13,975 nt of DNA, taken from positions 1 to 13,975 of the forward strand of contig JAHWLA010000040.1 in NCBI GenBank assembly GCA_019347595.1, in the 5' to 3' direction. The notes under the pieces are model-generated. The model was given only the letters and a program-made list of their open reading frames with translations, was not told where the DNA came from and did not search any database. Origin of the DNA: Actinomycetota bacterium (GTDB lineage: Bacteria > Actinomycetota > Acidimicrobiia > Acidimicrobiales > JAHWLA01). Of this stretch, positions 7,101-13,399 are shown one piece after another (position 1 is the stretch's first letter; each line of letters begins with the position of its first letter). A program made the translations under genes and the position numbers.

Positions 7101-9121
7101 TCTCCAGCCAGGACCTGGCCACAAGCGGCCTCGACCTCGGCGCCCTGCTGTTCACCGTGGGATGCCAGGCGGGCCTCAACGTGCCCGGCCGGGCGTGGGT
7201 GGCGACGGCCGAAACACCGGCCGACGAAGCCCGCCTGCTCGACTTCGCCCAGGCCCTCGCTCGTGACAAGCGCGCCATCGGGTTCCTCGCCAACACCGGC
7301 TTCGGCTACGGCGACACCGAGGTGGTGGGGTACGGCGAGCGCTTCATCGAGCTGTTCACCCAGCGCCTCGACGGCACCATGACCGTGGGCCAGGCGGTGC
7401 GCGAGACGCGCAAGGCCTATACACAGGAAGGCACCCTCGGCGTGTACGACGCCAAGGTCGTGGCCGAGGCCACGTTCTACGGCTTCCCGTTCGCCAAGGT
7501 CGGGTCCGGCGGCGCCGAGCTGCCGGCGACAGGCGCCACACCGGGCGGGGCGGCATTGCCGGTCGACCCCACACTCGACGTACAGGCGGCCGAGTTCGAC
7601 AAGGCCATCAACCTGACAGCGCACCACACCGACCGGGGCACGTACTACACCGCCAACGGCTTTGCCCCCACAGCGGTGCACGACCGGCCCATCGCCCCGA
7701 CTGTCCCGATCACACTGCCCCCCACCCCGGCCGGCACCGTCCAGGGCGACGTGCTGATCACCGGGCTGATATCGGGTGCCACCGTGGTCGAGGCCGAGCC
7801 CGTGTTCTCGACACCGGTGTCCGACCGTTCCGCCTTCGCCACACCGGGCTCGCAGGACTCGGTGTTCCCGGTGCCGATCTCGGGCACCACCCCGCAGGGC
7901 GGCGCCCTCCTCTACCCGTCGCAGTTCCGGTCGGGCGACGCGCCGGGGTCGGGCACGCAGGTGAACTTCGATCGCATCACAGGCAAGGTGCTCTACCCCA
8001 CCGACCTGACAGGGCCGCGCCCGTCGTTCGCCGACGTCGAGGCCACGACCATCGGGGACGACACCGTGTTCCAGGTGAAGACCCTCGACTCCGAGTACGT
8101 GGTCGTCCTCTACCGCACAAGCGACTCGGCCACATGGCGGACAGCGGAGATGACCGCGATCCCCGCGTCGACAACAGGCGGTGCGACATCGTGGTCGGCG
8201 ATCATCACAGGCGCCGGCGTGGCCGAGTACTTCGTCCAAGCGGTCCGCGACGGCCAGGTGGGCACCACCCGGGCCAAGGGGCTCGACTACGAGCCGACAA
8301 CGCCGCCCGCCCCGTCGGGCCTGTCGATCACAGTGTCGGGCCCGCTCGGGACCAACGGCTGGTACCGCGCCACACCGACGGTCACGGTCACGGGTGGCCA
8401 GAACGTGGTGTTCGAGGCTTCGCTCGACGGCGGCGCCTACCAGCCCGTCGGCTCCGGCCTGCCCATCACCGGGACGGGCCTCCACACCGTGGAGCTGCGC
8501 GGCTCGGACGGGTCCACAGGGCGCACGTTCGTCGCCGTCGACGACGTCGCCCCGACCGTCGCCGTCACCACACCGACCGAGGGGCAGCGTGTGACCTCGA
8601 CCGTCGAGGCCTCGTTCTCCTGCGCCGACGTCGGCACCGGGGTGGCGAGCTGCACGGCCCTCGGCCCCGTCACACTCGACAAGACAGCGGGCAACCACCA
8701 ATTCCGGGTGGAGGCCGTCGACAACGCGGGCAACGTGACGGTCCACACGGTGAACTACGTGGGCGGCTACCTGTTCGAGGGCTTCTTCGAGCCGGTCGAG
8801 AACGGCATGTGGAACCTGGCCCAGGCGGGGTCGTCGGTCCCCATGAAGTTCCGGGTCAAGGACTCGCAGGGGCTGGTGACGGACACGGGCGTGGTCACGG
8901 CCACGACGTCGGACGCCGTCGCCTGCCCGAGTGAACCAGGGGCCGTCATCCAGCCCGACCTCTTGGAGGCGACCTCGGCCGCGGGCCTCAAGTGGGACGC
9001 CACCGCGCAGCAGTTCGTCTACACGTGGAAGACGGCCAAGACCTTCGCCGAGACATGTCGGAAGTTCATGCTGAGCCTCGACGACGGGTCGACACACACA
9101 GCGCTGTTCCAGTTCAAGTAG
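4181..9121 (+). CDS. Secreted multidomain C25-like (gingipain-type, clan CD) cysteine peptidase with PMRST repeats
   Basis: This 1646-residue exported protein has an n-region with R6, R9 and R10, a hydrophobic stretch (11-25) and an A-S-A cleavage site before D32. The twin Arg before IALA leaves the Tat route possible. Residues 83-127 are a tandem of PMRST pentapeptides, with single copies near 191 and 617. Around 518-600 lies a PPC-like domain (FEPNGTQATA, then DVDVYTL and DFDLFLDGP). Residues about 700-1108 look like a C25/caspase-type core: NAHYDHS (H952 or H955) precedes FTVGCQAG (C995) by about 40 residues, the spacing of a clan CD His-Cys dyad. Then come a beta-rich linker, an Ig-like region (about 1377-1525, ending VDNAGNVT) and a PxKF-type domain (about 1527-1646, AGSSVPMKF ... 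LDDGSTHTALFQFK). Substrate and anchoring are unknown. The peptidase call rests on the dyad and its surroundings; a non-peptidase caspase-fold adhesin is the alternative. Confidence 0.85.
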   Translation: MATWGRAGRRIALATALTAASFGGGMRGASADHGDDVHPPPPATNVTLATSAAGGPAGISDIDLATLDVGALPLFTGGPESAPMRSTPMRSTPMRSTPMRSTPMRSTPMRSTPLKTLPMRSTPMRSTALPPMPLSTVPLFVEGGWETILDDTIYDGVSLNAVTLQQVLAIEPAPAKVAGLTLNDIDLASTPMRSTSLQGFLFAGPSLDALSATADWCGTLGFAGFSCASAGIDEATSSLFDLDVAGAPLDRLWFLPGLTLAEADLTAAPIAFYDVAALDVERNILGDITTDLIPQVVNCEAITCGSTTTLADAVAALSPSATTIHDPAELRLLLADADLAGVRAQLTFEDLVRAAVDPANLLYDGIPLPSILDATGLATDDGTPTVRYTADADVECYATDTLGLSVTLPRGFAYIPGSSTQQIGSDEEVPRDDPIAFGDIGGVDSEVTLRAIASPTNTLGWVIDANCQSAAPSTQHVRLSFLVRPGVELGTKTSTVTMHTGDGNVTVPNTAPFAVGDAFEPNGTQATATAITPDTMYLSHIADGSDVDVYTLPTPMVEGTRITAVLSHLPTDFDLFLDGPRATALRPGAPITALRQLPVEDLGYDEVPTPETLQDTPMRSTPLSASDNRGVETEIVSTIVREETSQPYTITVGHHLGTNSPSPYLLQVRLDPPPELTCAAGFSLGSGGTAGQLPSKATLPADAKTIFLVNQKRMGDAFGATATNEMVTALDTLGARDEVKGIVLPVDGDATVAQAYATWDADRCSPEAANDVSRAINVVSDSYLTAFPQVQYLVAVGDDDIIPFTRTLDDTVLSNQRDYYDSVVFPGGDNAISAAYAYGMVLTDNGYTDRNTTPFLTGQLVDGADLAGGRLVETPTEIMGAIQQYETKPYVDMSRAVTTGYDFIGDLADAVAADLTAKGVTVSPLNNETWTASELTALLDAATPTVASINAHYDHSDSLPAQGNSSLSTNPDLFSSQDLATSGLDLGALLFTVGCQAGLNVPGRAWVATAETPADEARLLDFAQALARDKRAIGFLANTGFGYGDTEVVGYGERFIELFTQRLDGTMTVGQAVRETRKAYTQEGTLGVYDAKVVAEATFYGFPFAKVGSGGAELPATGATPGGAALPVDPTLDVQAAEFDKAINLTAHHTDRGTYYTANGFAPTAVHDRPIAPTVPITLPPTPAGTVQGDVLITGLISGATVVEAEPVFSTPVSDRSAFATPGSQDSVFPVPISGTTPQGGALLYPSQFRSGDAPGSGTQVNFDRITGKVLYPTDLTGPRPSFADVEATTIGDDTVFQVKTLDSEYVVVLYRTSDSATWRTAEMTAIPASTTGGATSWSAIITGAGVAEYFVQAVRDGQVGTTRAKGLDYEPTTPPAPSGLSITVSGPLGTNGWYRATPTVTVTGGQNVVFEASLDGGAYQPVGSGLPITGTGLHTVELRGSDGSTGRTFVAVDDVAPTVAVTTPTEGQRVTSTVEASFSCADVGTGVASCTALGPVTLDKTAGNHQFRVEAVDNAGNVTVHTVNYVGGYLFEGFFEPVENGMWNLAQAGSSVPMKFRVKDSQGLVTDTGVVTATTSDAVACPSEPGAVIQPDLLEATSAAGLKWDATAQQFVYTWKTAKTFAETCRKFMLSLDDGSTHTALFQFK
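4427..4561 (+). repeat. In-frame tandem 15-bp repeat encoding PMRST pentapeptides
   Basis: Nine consecutive 15-bp units encode six PMRST, one diverged PLKTL and two more PMRST. The run then degrades into ALPPM PLSTV PLFV. Synonymous sites vary between units (CGG/CGC/CGT for Arg, TCG/TCC for Ser), so the peptide is conserved while the DNA is not identical. Single PMRST copies recur in the same gene at 4751-4765 and 6029-6043. With T at i-2 and M/L at i, the unit obeys the pentapeptide-repeat rule, small residue then hydrophobic residue every five. Confidence 0.9.
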
Positions 9122-9499
9122 TGGTGGCGACGCGGCGGCTGCTCGGCGTCTTCGCCCACCCGGACGACGAGGTCTTCTGCGCGGGCGGCTCGCTGGCTCG
9201 CTACGGGGCCGAGAGGCCGAGGGGGCCGAGGCCATGGTGGTCCGGCCACCACCGGCCAGGCGGGGCGCATCCGTGACGCCGGGCCCGCCACCCGGCGCCA
9301 CGCAGGGCGAGGTGCGGGCCGAGGAGCTGGAGGCAGCCATGGCCGTGCTCGGCGTGCAGCACGCCCGCTGCCTCCACTTCCACGACGGCACACTGGCCGA
9401 CCTCCCCGCCTGAGGAGCTGACCGACACGGTGGCCGGGCTGCTGCGCGACTTCCGGCCCGACACGGTGGTGACGCCGCGAGGAACCCGTCATCCTCTAG
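9121..9499 (+). pseudogene. Frameshifted, truncated PIG-L/LmbE-family deacetylase
   Basis: A GTG at 9121 overlaps the last base of the peptidase stop and opens a frame reading LLGVFAHPDDEVFCAGGSLA. AHPDDE is the zinc-binding signature of the PIG-L/LmbE N-acetylglucosaminyl deacetylase family. The family-like sequence continues only by changing frame: EGAEAMVV (about 9219-9242), ATTGQAGRIRDAGPATR (about 9246-9296), GEVRAEELEAAMAVLGV ... HFHDGTLADLP (about 9307-9408), then EELTDTVAGLLRDFRPDTVVTP (about 9412-9477). At least four small indels are therefore needed. The usual downstream GHPDH-type motif and C-terminal half are missing. A different frame ends EEPVIL-TAG at 9499, perhaps the original C-terminus after an internal deletion. 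The 1-nt overlap suggests it was once co-translated with the peptidase. Sequencing error could explain single indels, but not the missing half. Confidence 0.75.
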
Positions 9500-9511
9500 C
9501 TCCCAACCCCG

Positions 9512-9563
9512 CGTTCTGGTCCGGGAATCCCGCAACATGTTGCGGGATTCCCGGGCCAGAACG
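9512..9563. terminator. 52-nt near-perfect loopless palindrome between convergent genes
   Basis: The two 26-nt arms (9512-9537 and 9538-9563) are exact reverse complements except for one position, which becomes a G-U pair in RNA. The centre is ACATGT with no loop. It lies 12 nt after the end of the PIG-L remnant and 15 nt beyond the stop of the minus-strand DinB-fold gene. A bidirectional transcription terminator is the simplest reading, although neither side has a T run. Its ends (CGTTCTGG / CCAGAACG) and length match the palindrome at 298-349, so it may belong to a dispersed repeat family. Confidence 0.7.
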
Positions 9564-9578
9564 GTGGTCCTTGGCGAC

Positions 9579-10142
9579 CTAACGCCGCAAACGGTACAAG
9601 TCGCGCAGAAGCAACGTCTCTGCCGCATGGTGGATCGCCTCCCGGTTGATATGGAGGACGAGCGCGGCGAAGGGGTAGTCGGCGAAGGGTCCTTCCGCCG
9701 GTCCGCAGGGCCGCGCCATGCCTTCGTCGTCCAGCTCCTTGATGCCGTCCATCCACGCCCGATAGCTCTCGTCCAGCAGGCGCAAGCCGCCCTCGGCGGT
9801 GAGCGGCCAGTCGGTCGACTGGTACGTCACGGACCCGTCGCCGAAGTGGTTGGAGGCGCGCATGCCGAAGACGCCGACGGCGATGTGGCCCATGCGCCAG
9901 GCGATGGTGGTGAACGGCGCCGGGGTGGGCTCGGGAAATTCGTAGTCGGCCACCGTGTCGCCCGCGCCGGCCGCCTGGCGGCCGACCGCCTCGGAGCGGG
10001 GGCGGATGCTCCAGCACCCGGGGACCGGCTCCCAGAGGTACTCGTCGTCGGTGAGCCCGTCGAGGCGGGGCCGGACGTGGGTCGACCAGTGCCAGTCGAG
10101 CTGCTCGATCGACTCGTGCTTCCAGTGCAGTGCCGTGGCCAT
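9579..10142 (-). CDS. DinB-fold family protein (DinB_2 / YfiT-like)
   Basis: This is a 187-residue, probably cytoplasmic, four-helix-bundle protein. I chose the ATG at 10142; an upstream extension to 10223 adds only basic, low-complexity residues. Family landmarks are in order: helix 1 with LDWHWSTHVRP (H18, H22), the turn YLWEPVPGCWSIRP (35-48), TTIAWRMGHIA with H86, and the final helix LHINREAIHHAAE (H171/H172) followed by LLLRDLYR. The spaced His residues match the metal-binding triad of DinB-superfamily enzymes, which include thiol-dependent S-transferases and mycothiol-dependent isomerases. No substrate can be named. A TACGGT at 10154-10149 lies 6 nt before the ATG, and I see no Shine-Dalgarno, so a leaderless transcript is possible (inference). 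Despite the family name, I see no LexA box of normal spacing. Confidence 0.85.
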   Translation of the reverse strand: MATALHWKHESIEQLDWHWSTHVRPRLDGLTDDEYLWEPVPGCWSIRPRSEAVGRQAAGAGDTVADYEFPEPTPAPFTTIAWRMGHIAVGVFGMRASNHFGDGSVTYQSTDWPLTAEGGLRLLDESYRAWMDGIKELDDEGMARPCGPAEGPFADYPFAALVLHINREAIHHAAETLLLRDLYRLRR

Positions 10143-10156
10143 GCCGTGACCGTAGG

Positions 10157-10176
10157 CCGAACGCGGACAGGTTCGG
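10157..10176. promoter_or_regulatory. Inverted repeat CCGAAC-N8-GTTCGG upstream of the DinB-fold gene
   Basis: A perfect 6-bp inverted repeat with an 8-nt spacer lies 14 nt upstream of the DinB-fold ATG, just upstream of its possible -10 (10154-10149). It would fit a repressor site. The CGAAC/GTTCG halves are the same as in the 4110-4128 palindrome but differently spaced. A 6-bp arm alone is weak evidence. Confidence 0.3.
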
Positions 10177-10325
10177 TCCTCGTGGCGACGAGAATGGGGC
10201 GATCGGCCTGCTCGGTCTGCCATTCACCGTCGAGGCGCCGGCCGAGTTGCGGTACCGGCCCGTCGTTCTCGCCGACAGCCAGGCCCACGCCGCGGACGTC
10301 CCGAGCCGCCCACAAGGTCACGGTG

Positions 10326-10331
10326 TATCTT
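10326..10331 (+). promoter_or_regulatory. Possible -10 element (TATCTT) for the flavoprotein gene
   Basis: TATCTT preceded by TG gives an extended -10-like TGTATCTT, 28 nt before the GTG at 10360, in otherwise GC-rich DNA. No convincing -35 is visible. The rest of the 217-bp divergent gap (10143-10359) shows only the inverted repeat at 10157-10176. Confidence 0.3.
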
Positions 10332-10359
10332 CCGGGAACGGGACGAAAGGGGCGGCCCA

Positions 10360-11520
10360 GTGAGCGGGGCACCGGTACTCGACGCAGTGCGCGACCTGAC
10401 GCCGTTGATCGCCAAGCGATCGGAGGAGATCGAGAAGGCCGGTCGCATGCCTTCGGACCTCCTGGCCGACCTGGTCGACGCCGGCTGCTACCGCATGCAG
10501 CTTCCCCGGGCCTACGGCGGGCTGGAGCTCTCCACTCCCGACGTCATGGAGGTGCTGGCCGAGCTGTCGCGGGCCGACGGCGCCGTGGGGTGGACAGTGA
10601 TGATCGCCTCGCAGGGACCGTTGTTCTTCGCGTACATGTCGAAGCAGAAGTTCGACGAGATCTACGCCGAGGGGCCGACAGTGCTGCTCGCCGGCGCAGT
10701 GGCGCCCAAGGGCGTCGCCGAAGTCGTCGACGGCGGGTACCAGGTCCGGGGGTCGTGGCCCTTCGCCAGCGGGATCCCCCACGCCACATGGGTGGTCGGG
10801 CACTGCCTCGTGTCCGAAGGCGGACAGCCCCGGCTCGGGCCCGACGGCGGGCCGGAGATGCGAATGGCGCTCATGCCGGTCGAGGCGGCCACCGTGCTCG
10901 ACACCTGGCATGTGCTCGGCATGCGGGGGACGGCGAGCGCGGACTTCGAAGTCGACTGCTTCGTCAGCGACGAGAACTGCTTCCCCATGCTCGGGGCGGC
11001 GCCCTCGGTCGACTGGCCCGCCAACCGCATCCCCATCCGCGCGGCGGTCGGCCCGCAGGTGGCGGCGGTGTCGCTCGGCATCGCCCAGGGCGCGCTCGAC
11101 GACCTGGCCGCCCTGGCGCCCACCAAGCGGCCCGCCATGAACCCGAAGGTGCGACTGGCCGAGGACCCGGTGTTCCAGCACTGCTTCGGCGACGCCTATC
11201 TGCGCTTCCAGGCGGCTCGGTCGTTCCTGCTGTCCGAGGCGCAGGCCTGCTGGGATCGAGCTGTAGCCGGTGCGGAGTGGCCGCCCTTCGACCGCATGCA
11301 GCCGCGACTGGGCGGGGCCTTCGTGACCGGCGAGTGCGTCAAGGTTGTCGACGCCGCCCACACGCTGGCGGGCAGCGCCTCGCTGTACGAGTCGTCGTCG
11401 TTGCAGCGTCGGCTGCGCGACGTGCACGTCGTGACGCAGCACCAGGCGTCGACAACCGAGGGGTACCGGACGTTGGGCGCCGTGCTGGCGGGCGAGCCCG
11501 TCGACACCTCGTTCTTCTGA
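10360..11520 (+). CDS. Acyl-CoA-dehydrogenase-fold flavoprotein, probably group D flavin monooxygenase (HsaA/DszC type)
   Basis: A 386-residue protein starts at a GTG preceded by GAAAGGGG (10344-10351) at 8-nt spacing. The acyl-CoA dehydrogenase fold is complete in order: helical N-domain with GCYRMQLPRAYGGLE (42-56), beta-domain with GSWPFASGIPHATW (131-144), and DTWHVLGMRGTASADF (about 181-196), then a C-terminal helical domain ending RDVHVVTQHQASTTEGYRTL. The SWPFASGI and GMRGTASAD motifs and the RD-H-TQH stretch are typical of two-component FMN/FAD-dependent hydroxylases such as HsaA, rather than true dehydrogenases, whose catalytic Glu region is not recognisable. If so it would hydroxylate an aromatic or related substrate using reduced flavin from a separate reductase. 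No reductase gene is in the window. It stands alone, converging on the VWA gene. Confidence 0.85.
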   Translation: MSGAPVLDAVRDLTPLIAKRSEEIEKAGRMPSDLLADLVDAGCYRMQLPRAYGGLELSTPDVMEVLAELSRADGAVGWTVMIASQGPLFFAYMSKQKFDEIYAEGPTVLLAGAVAPKGVAEVVDGGYQVRGSWPFASGIPHATWVVGHCLVSEGGQPRLGPDGGPEMRMALMPVEAATVLDTWHVLGMRGTASADFEVDCFVSDENCFPMLGAAPSVDWPANRIPIRAAVGPQVAAVSLGIAQGALDDLAALAPTKRPAMNPKVRLAEDPVFQHCFGDAYLRFQAARSFLLSEAQACWDRAVAGAEWPPFDRMQPRLGGAFVTGECVKVVDAAHTLAGSASLYESSSLQRRLRDVHVVTQHQASTTEGYRTLGAVLAGEPVDTSFF

Positions 11521-11532
11521 GGCCGCCTCACG

Positions 11533-11577
11533 TCCCGAGTACATAGCGTGCGGATTCCGCACGCTATGTACTCGGGA
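11533..11577. terminator. 45-nt perfect palindrome between convergent genes
   Basis: The 22-nt arms (11533-11554 and 11556-11577) are exact reverse complements around a single T. It lies 12 nt after the flavoprotein stop and 11 nt after the VWA stop on the other strand, filling nearly all of the 68-bp gap. A shared bidirectional terminator is the likely role, without T runs. The arm contains AGTACATAGCGTGCGGA. It resembles the two 52-nt palindromes in placement and form, but its sequence is at best loosely related. Confidence 0.75.
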
Positions 11578-11588
11578 GTGAGCGTGGG

Positions 11589-12515
11589 TCAGAGGAGGCG
11601 GCCGGTCCACACCAACGACGCGGCCAGTGCGGCGAACAAGAGCACCAGCGCCACCACCACGAACGTGGCGCCGACCTCCCGCTGCTCCAGCGTGTAGGCG
11701 ATCCGCGTGCCGATGTCCTCGTACACCGAGCGGAGCTGATCGCCGGTCGCGGCGGTGAAGAACTGGCCGCCCGTCGCCTCGGCCACCGCCTCCATGGTCG
11801 CCGGGTCGGCGGGCACGGGGATGATGCGCCCGGCCACGATCACTGTCCCGGCGTCGGTCCCGAAGGCAATCGTCGTCACGGGCACCGACTGCTCGCGGGC
11901 AGCCGCCACTGCGTCGGCCACGCTGCGCCCCACCGTCGTCACGCCGTCGGACAGCAGCACGATGGCGCCCGCCTCGCCGCCGCCCGCCAACTGGTCGAGC
12001 GCGGTGACGATCCCCTCCCCCGCCGCCGTCCCCGTGCCGGGCCGCAGCCGGGCCAAGCCCTCGGCCACGGCTTCGTGGTCGACGGTCGGCGTGGCGACGA
12101 CGCGGGCCGACGTGTCGAAGGCCACCAGTCCCACCCGCAGCCGCTCGGGCAGGTCGTCGACGAAGCCGGTGGCCGCCTCGACGGCCGCCTGCATGCGCGA
12201 CGGCTGCACGTCGCTTGCCCGCATGGAGGCCGACACGTCGACGACCAGCATCACGGTGGCTTCCTCCGACGCCACCCGCTCGTCACGCGCCGGCCGCGCC
12301 ACGGCGACGACGAGCACGCCGAGCGCCAGCGCGATGGCGGCCGCGGGCACATGCCGACGCCACCCCGGTCGCCTGGGCGCTACCGACGCCAGCAAGTCGA
12401 GGTTGGTGAAGCGCACGGCGTAGTGGCGCCGCCGACGCTGCAGCACCACGTACGCAACCGCCAACCCGGCAACCAGCACCAGCAGCCAGAGCCGGCCGGG
12501 GGCCAGGAACGTCAC
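11589..12515 (-). CDS. VWA-domain membrane protein, BatA-like
   Basis: A 308-residue inner-membrane protein starts at a GTG (12515) with GGAGG five bases upstream. There is a transmembrane helix at about 7-25, a basic cytoplasmic RRRRH stretch, a second helix at about 57-73, then a von Willebrand A domain with a complete MIDAS: D93-V-S95-A-S97, a Thr in GTGTAAGEG (likely T163) and LLSDG (D190). A third helix lies near the C-terminus (about 282-303). This topology, with VWA between the second and third helices, matches BatA/BatB-type proteins. It is the last gene of the MoxR operon, and its GTG start overlaps the DUF58 stop by 4 nt (GTGA), implying translational coupling. The usual second VWA/TPR partner (BatB-like) is absent here; transcription meets the 45-nt palindrome 11 nt after the stop. 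Confidence 0.88.
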   Translation of the reverse strand: MTFLAPGRLWLLVLVAGLAVAYVVLQRRRRHYAVRFTNLDLLASVAPRRPGWRRHVPAAAIALALGVLVVAVARPARDERVASEEATVMLVVDVSASMRASDVQPSRMQAAVEAATGFVDDLPERLRVGLVAFDTSARVVATPTVDHEAVAEGLARLRPGTGTAAGEGIVTALDQLAGGGEAGAIVLLSDGVTTVGRSVADAVAAAREQSVPVTTIAFGTDAGTVIVAGRIIPVPADPATMEAVAEATGGQFFTAATGDQLRSVYEDIGTRIAYTLEQREVGATFVVVALVLLFAALAASLVWTGRLL

Positions 12516-13399
12516 CGCTTCCTCCGGGCCGCCACAAACCGCACCACGTCGAGCAGCCAATCACGGTCGGTCGACAACACGAGGTGGGCGGCGCCCGCAC
12601 CTCGTATCGCCCGCCGGGTCTCGTCGCGCCGGGCGGCGGCGGCCGCCTCGAACCGCTCGCGCACCCGGCGACCGGTGGGCACCTCCAAAAGCCGTCCCGT
12701 CTCCGGGTCGACCAGCGTCAACAGGCCCACGGCCGGAAGCGAGTCCTCGCGCGGGTCGCGCACCTCGCACGCGACGACCTGGTGCCGCGTCGCCAACGCC
12801 CGCAAGTGGCGCGGCCAGTCGCCCGAGTCGATGAAGTCGGACACCACCACAACCAGGCCACGACGACGGGCCGTCGTCCGGGCCCGGCGCAGCATGTCGG
12901 CCAAGGACACCTCACCCGAGGGCACACGGTCGCGCCCGTCCAGCAAGTGGAGCAGCGCCAGCACGGCGTTGCGCCCGGAGCGCGGCGGCCGCACCGTCGC
13001 ACCCTCAGGGCCGAACACCATCGCCCCCACCCGGTTGCCCGACTGGGCGGTGAGGAAGCCGAAGGCGGCCACGGCGGCCAGCGCCAGGTCGCGCTTCTCG
13101 CAGTCGGCCGTGCCGAAGTCGAGGCTGGCCGACCCGTCGACCACCAACCACGTCTCCAGCTCGCGGTCGGCGATGGTGTCGCGCACGTGGGGCGCGGCGG
13201 CGCGGGCGGTGAGGTTCCAGTCCATGCGGCGGACGTCGTCGCCCGGCGCGTACAAGCGGCCGTCACCCGGCTCGCTCCCGCCGCCCGGCACGAGCCCCTG
13301 GTGGTCCCCCTGCAACAGCCCGTCGAGCTTGCGGGTCACCGCCAGCTCCAGACGGCGGATCGTCGCCTCACGGCGAGCCGCCGCCGCGCCACCGATCAA
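12512..13399 (-). CDS. DUF58-domain protein of the MoxR operon
   Basis: This 295-residue protein starts at a TTG (13399) that overlaps the MoxR stop as TTGA. No ATG or GTG lies before the conserved N-terminal region RRLELAVTRKLDGLLQGDHQG (15-35), so TTG is the best start. The DUF58 signature is clear: GRLYAPGDDVRRMDWNLTAR (47-66) then PHVRD. It is followed by a VWA-like fold with D88-G-S90-A-S92 and VVVVSDFIDSGDW. No N-terminal membrane segment is seen, unlike many longer DUF58 proteins, so this is the short soluble type. In MoxR operons DUF58 proteins accompany the AAA ATPase, probably as an adaptor or substrate-presenting partner; the biochemical activity of the family is not established. 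Confidence 0.88.
   Translation of the reverse strand: MIGGAAAARREATIRRLELAVTRKLDGLLQGDHQGLVPGGGSEPGDGRLYAPGDDVRRMDWNLTARAAAPHVRDTIADRELETWLVVDGSASLDFGTADCEKRDLALAAVAAFGFLTAQSGNRVGAMVFGPEGATVRPPRSGRNAVLALLHLLDGRDRVPSGEVSLADMLRRARTTARRRGLVVVVSDFIDSGDWPRHLRALATRHQVVACEVRDPREDSLPAVGLLTLVDPETGRLLEVPTGRRVRERFEAAAAARRDETRRAIRGAGAAHLVLSTDRDWLLDVVRFVAARRKR

Noticed and set aside
7519..7533. LPATG sequence in the peptidase as a sortase anchoring motif
   Set aside because: It lies more than 500 residues from the C-terminus and is not followed by a hydrophobic segment and basic tail.
4067..9628. 1853-codon open frame on the minus strand antisense to the peptidase gene
   Set aside because: It is low-complexity (Arg/Gly/Val/His-rich) with no domain, and mirrors a plus-strand gene with clear domains. 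Long antisense frames are expected at this GC content.
9537..11546. Long plus-strand frame starting inside the 9512-9563 palindrome
   Set aside because: It crosses the DinB-fold gene antisense and the flavoprotein out of frame, with composition typical of shadow frames.
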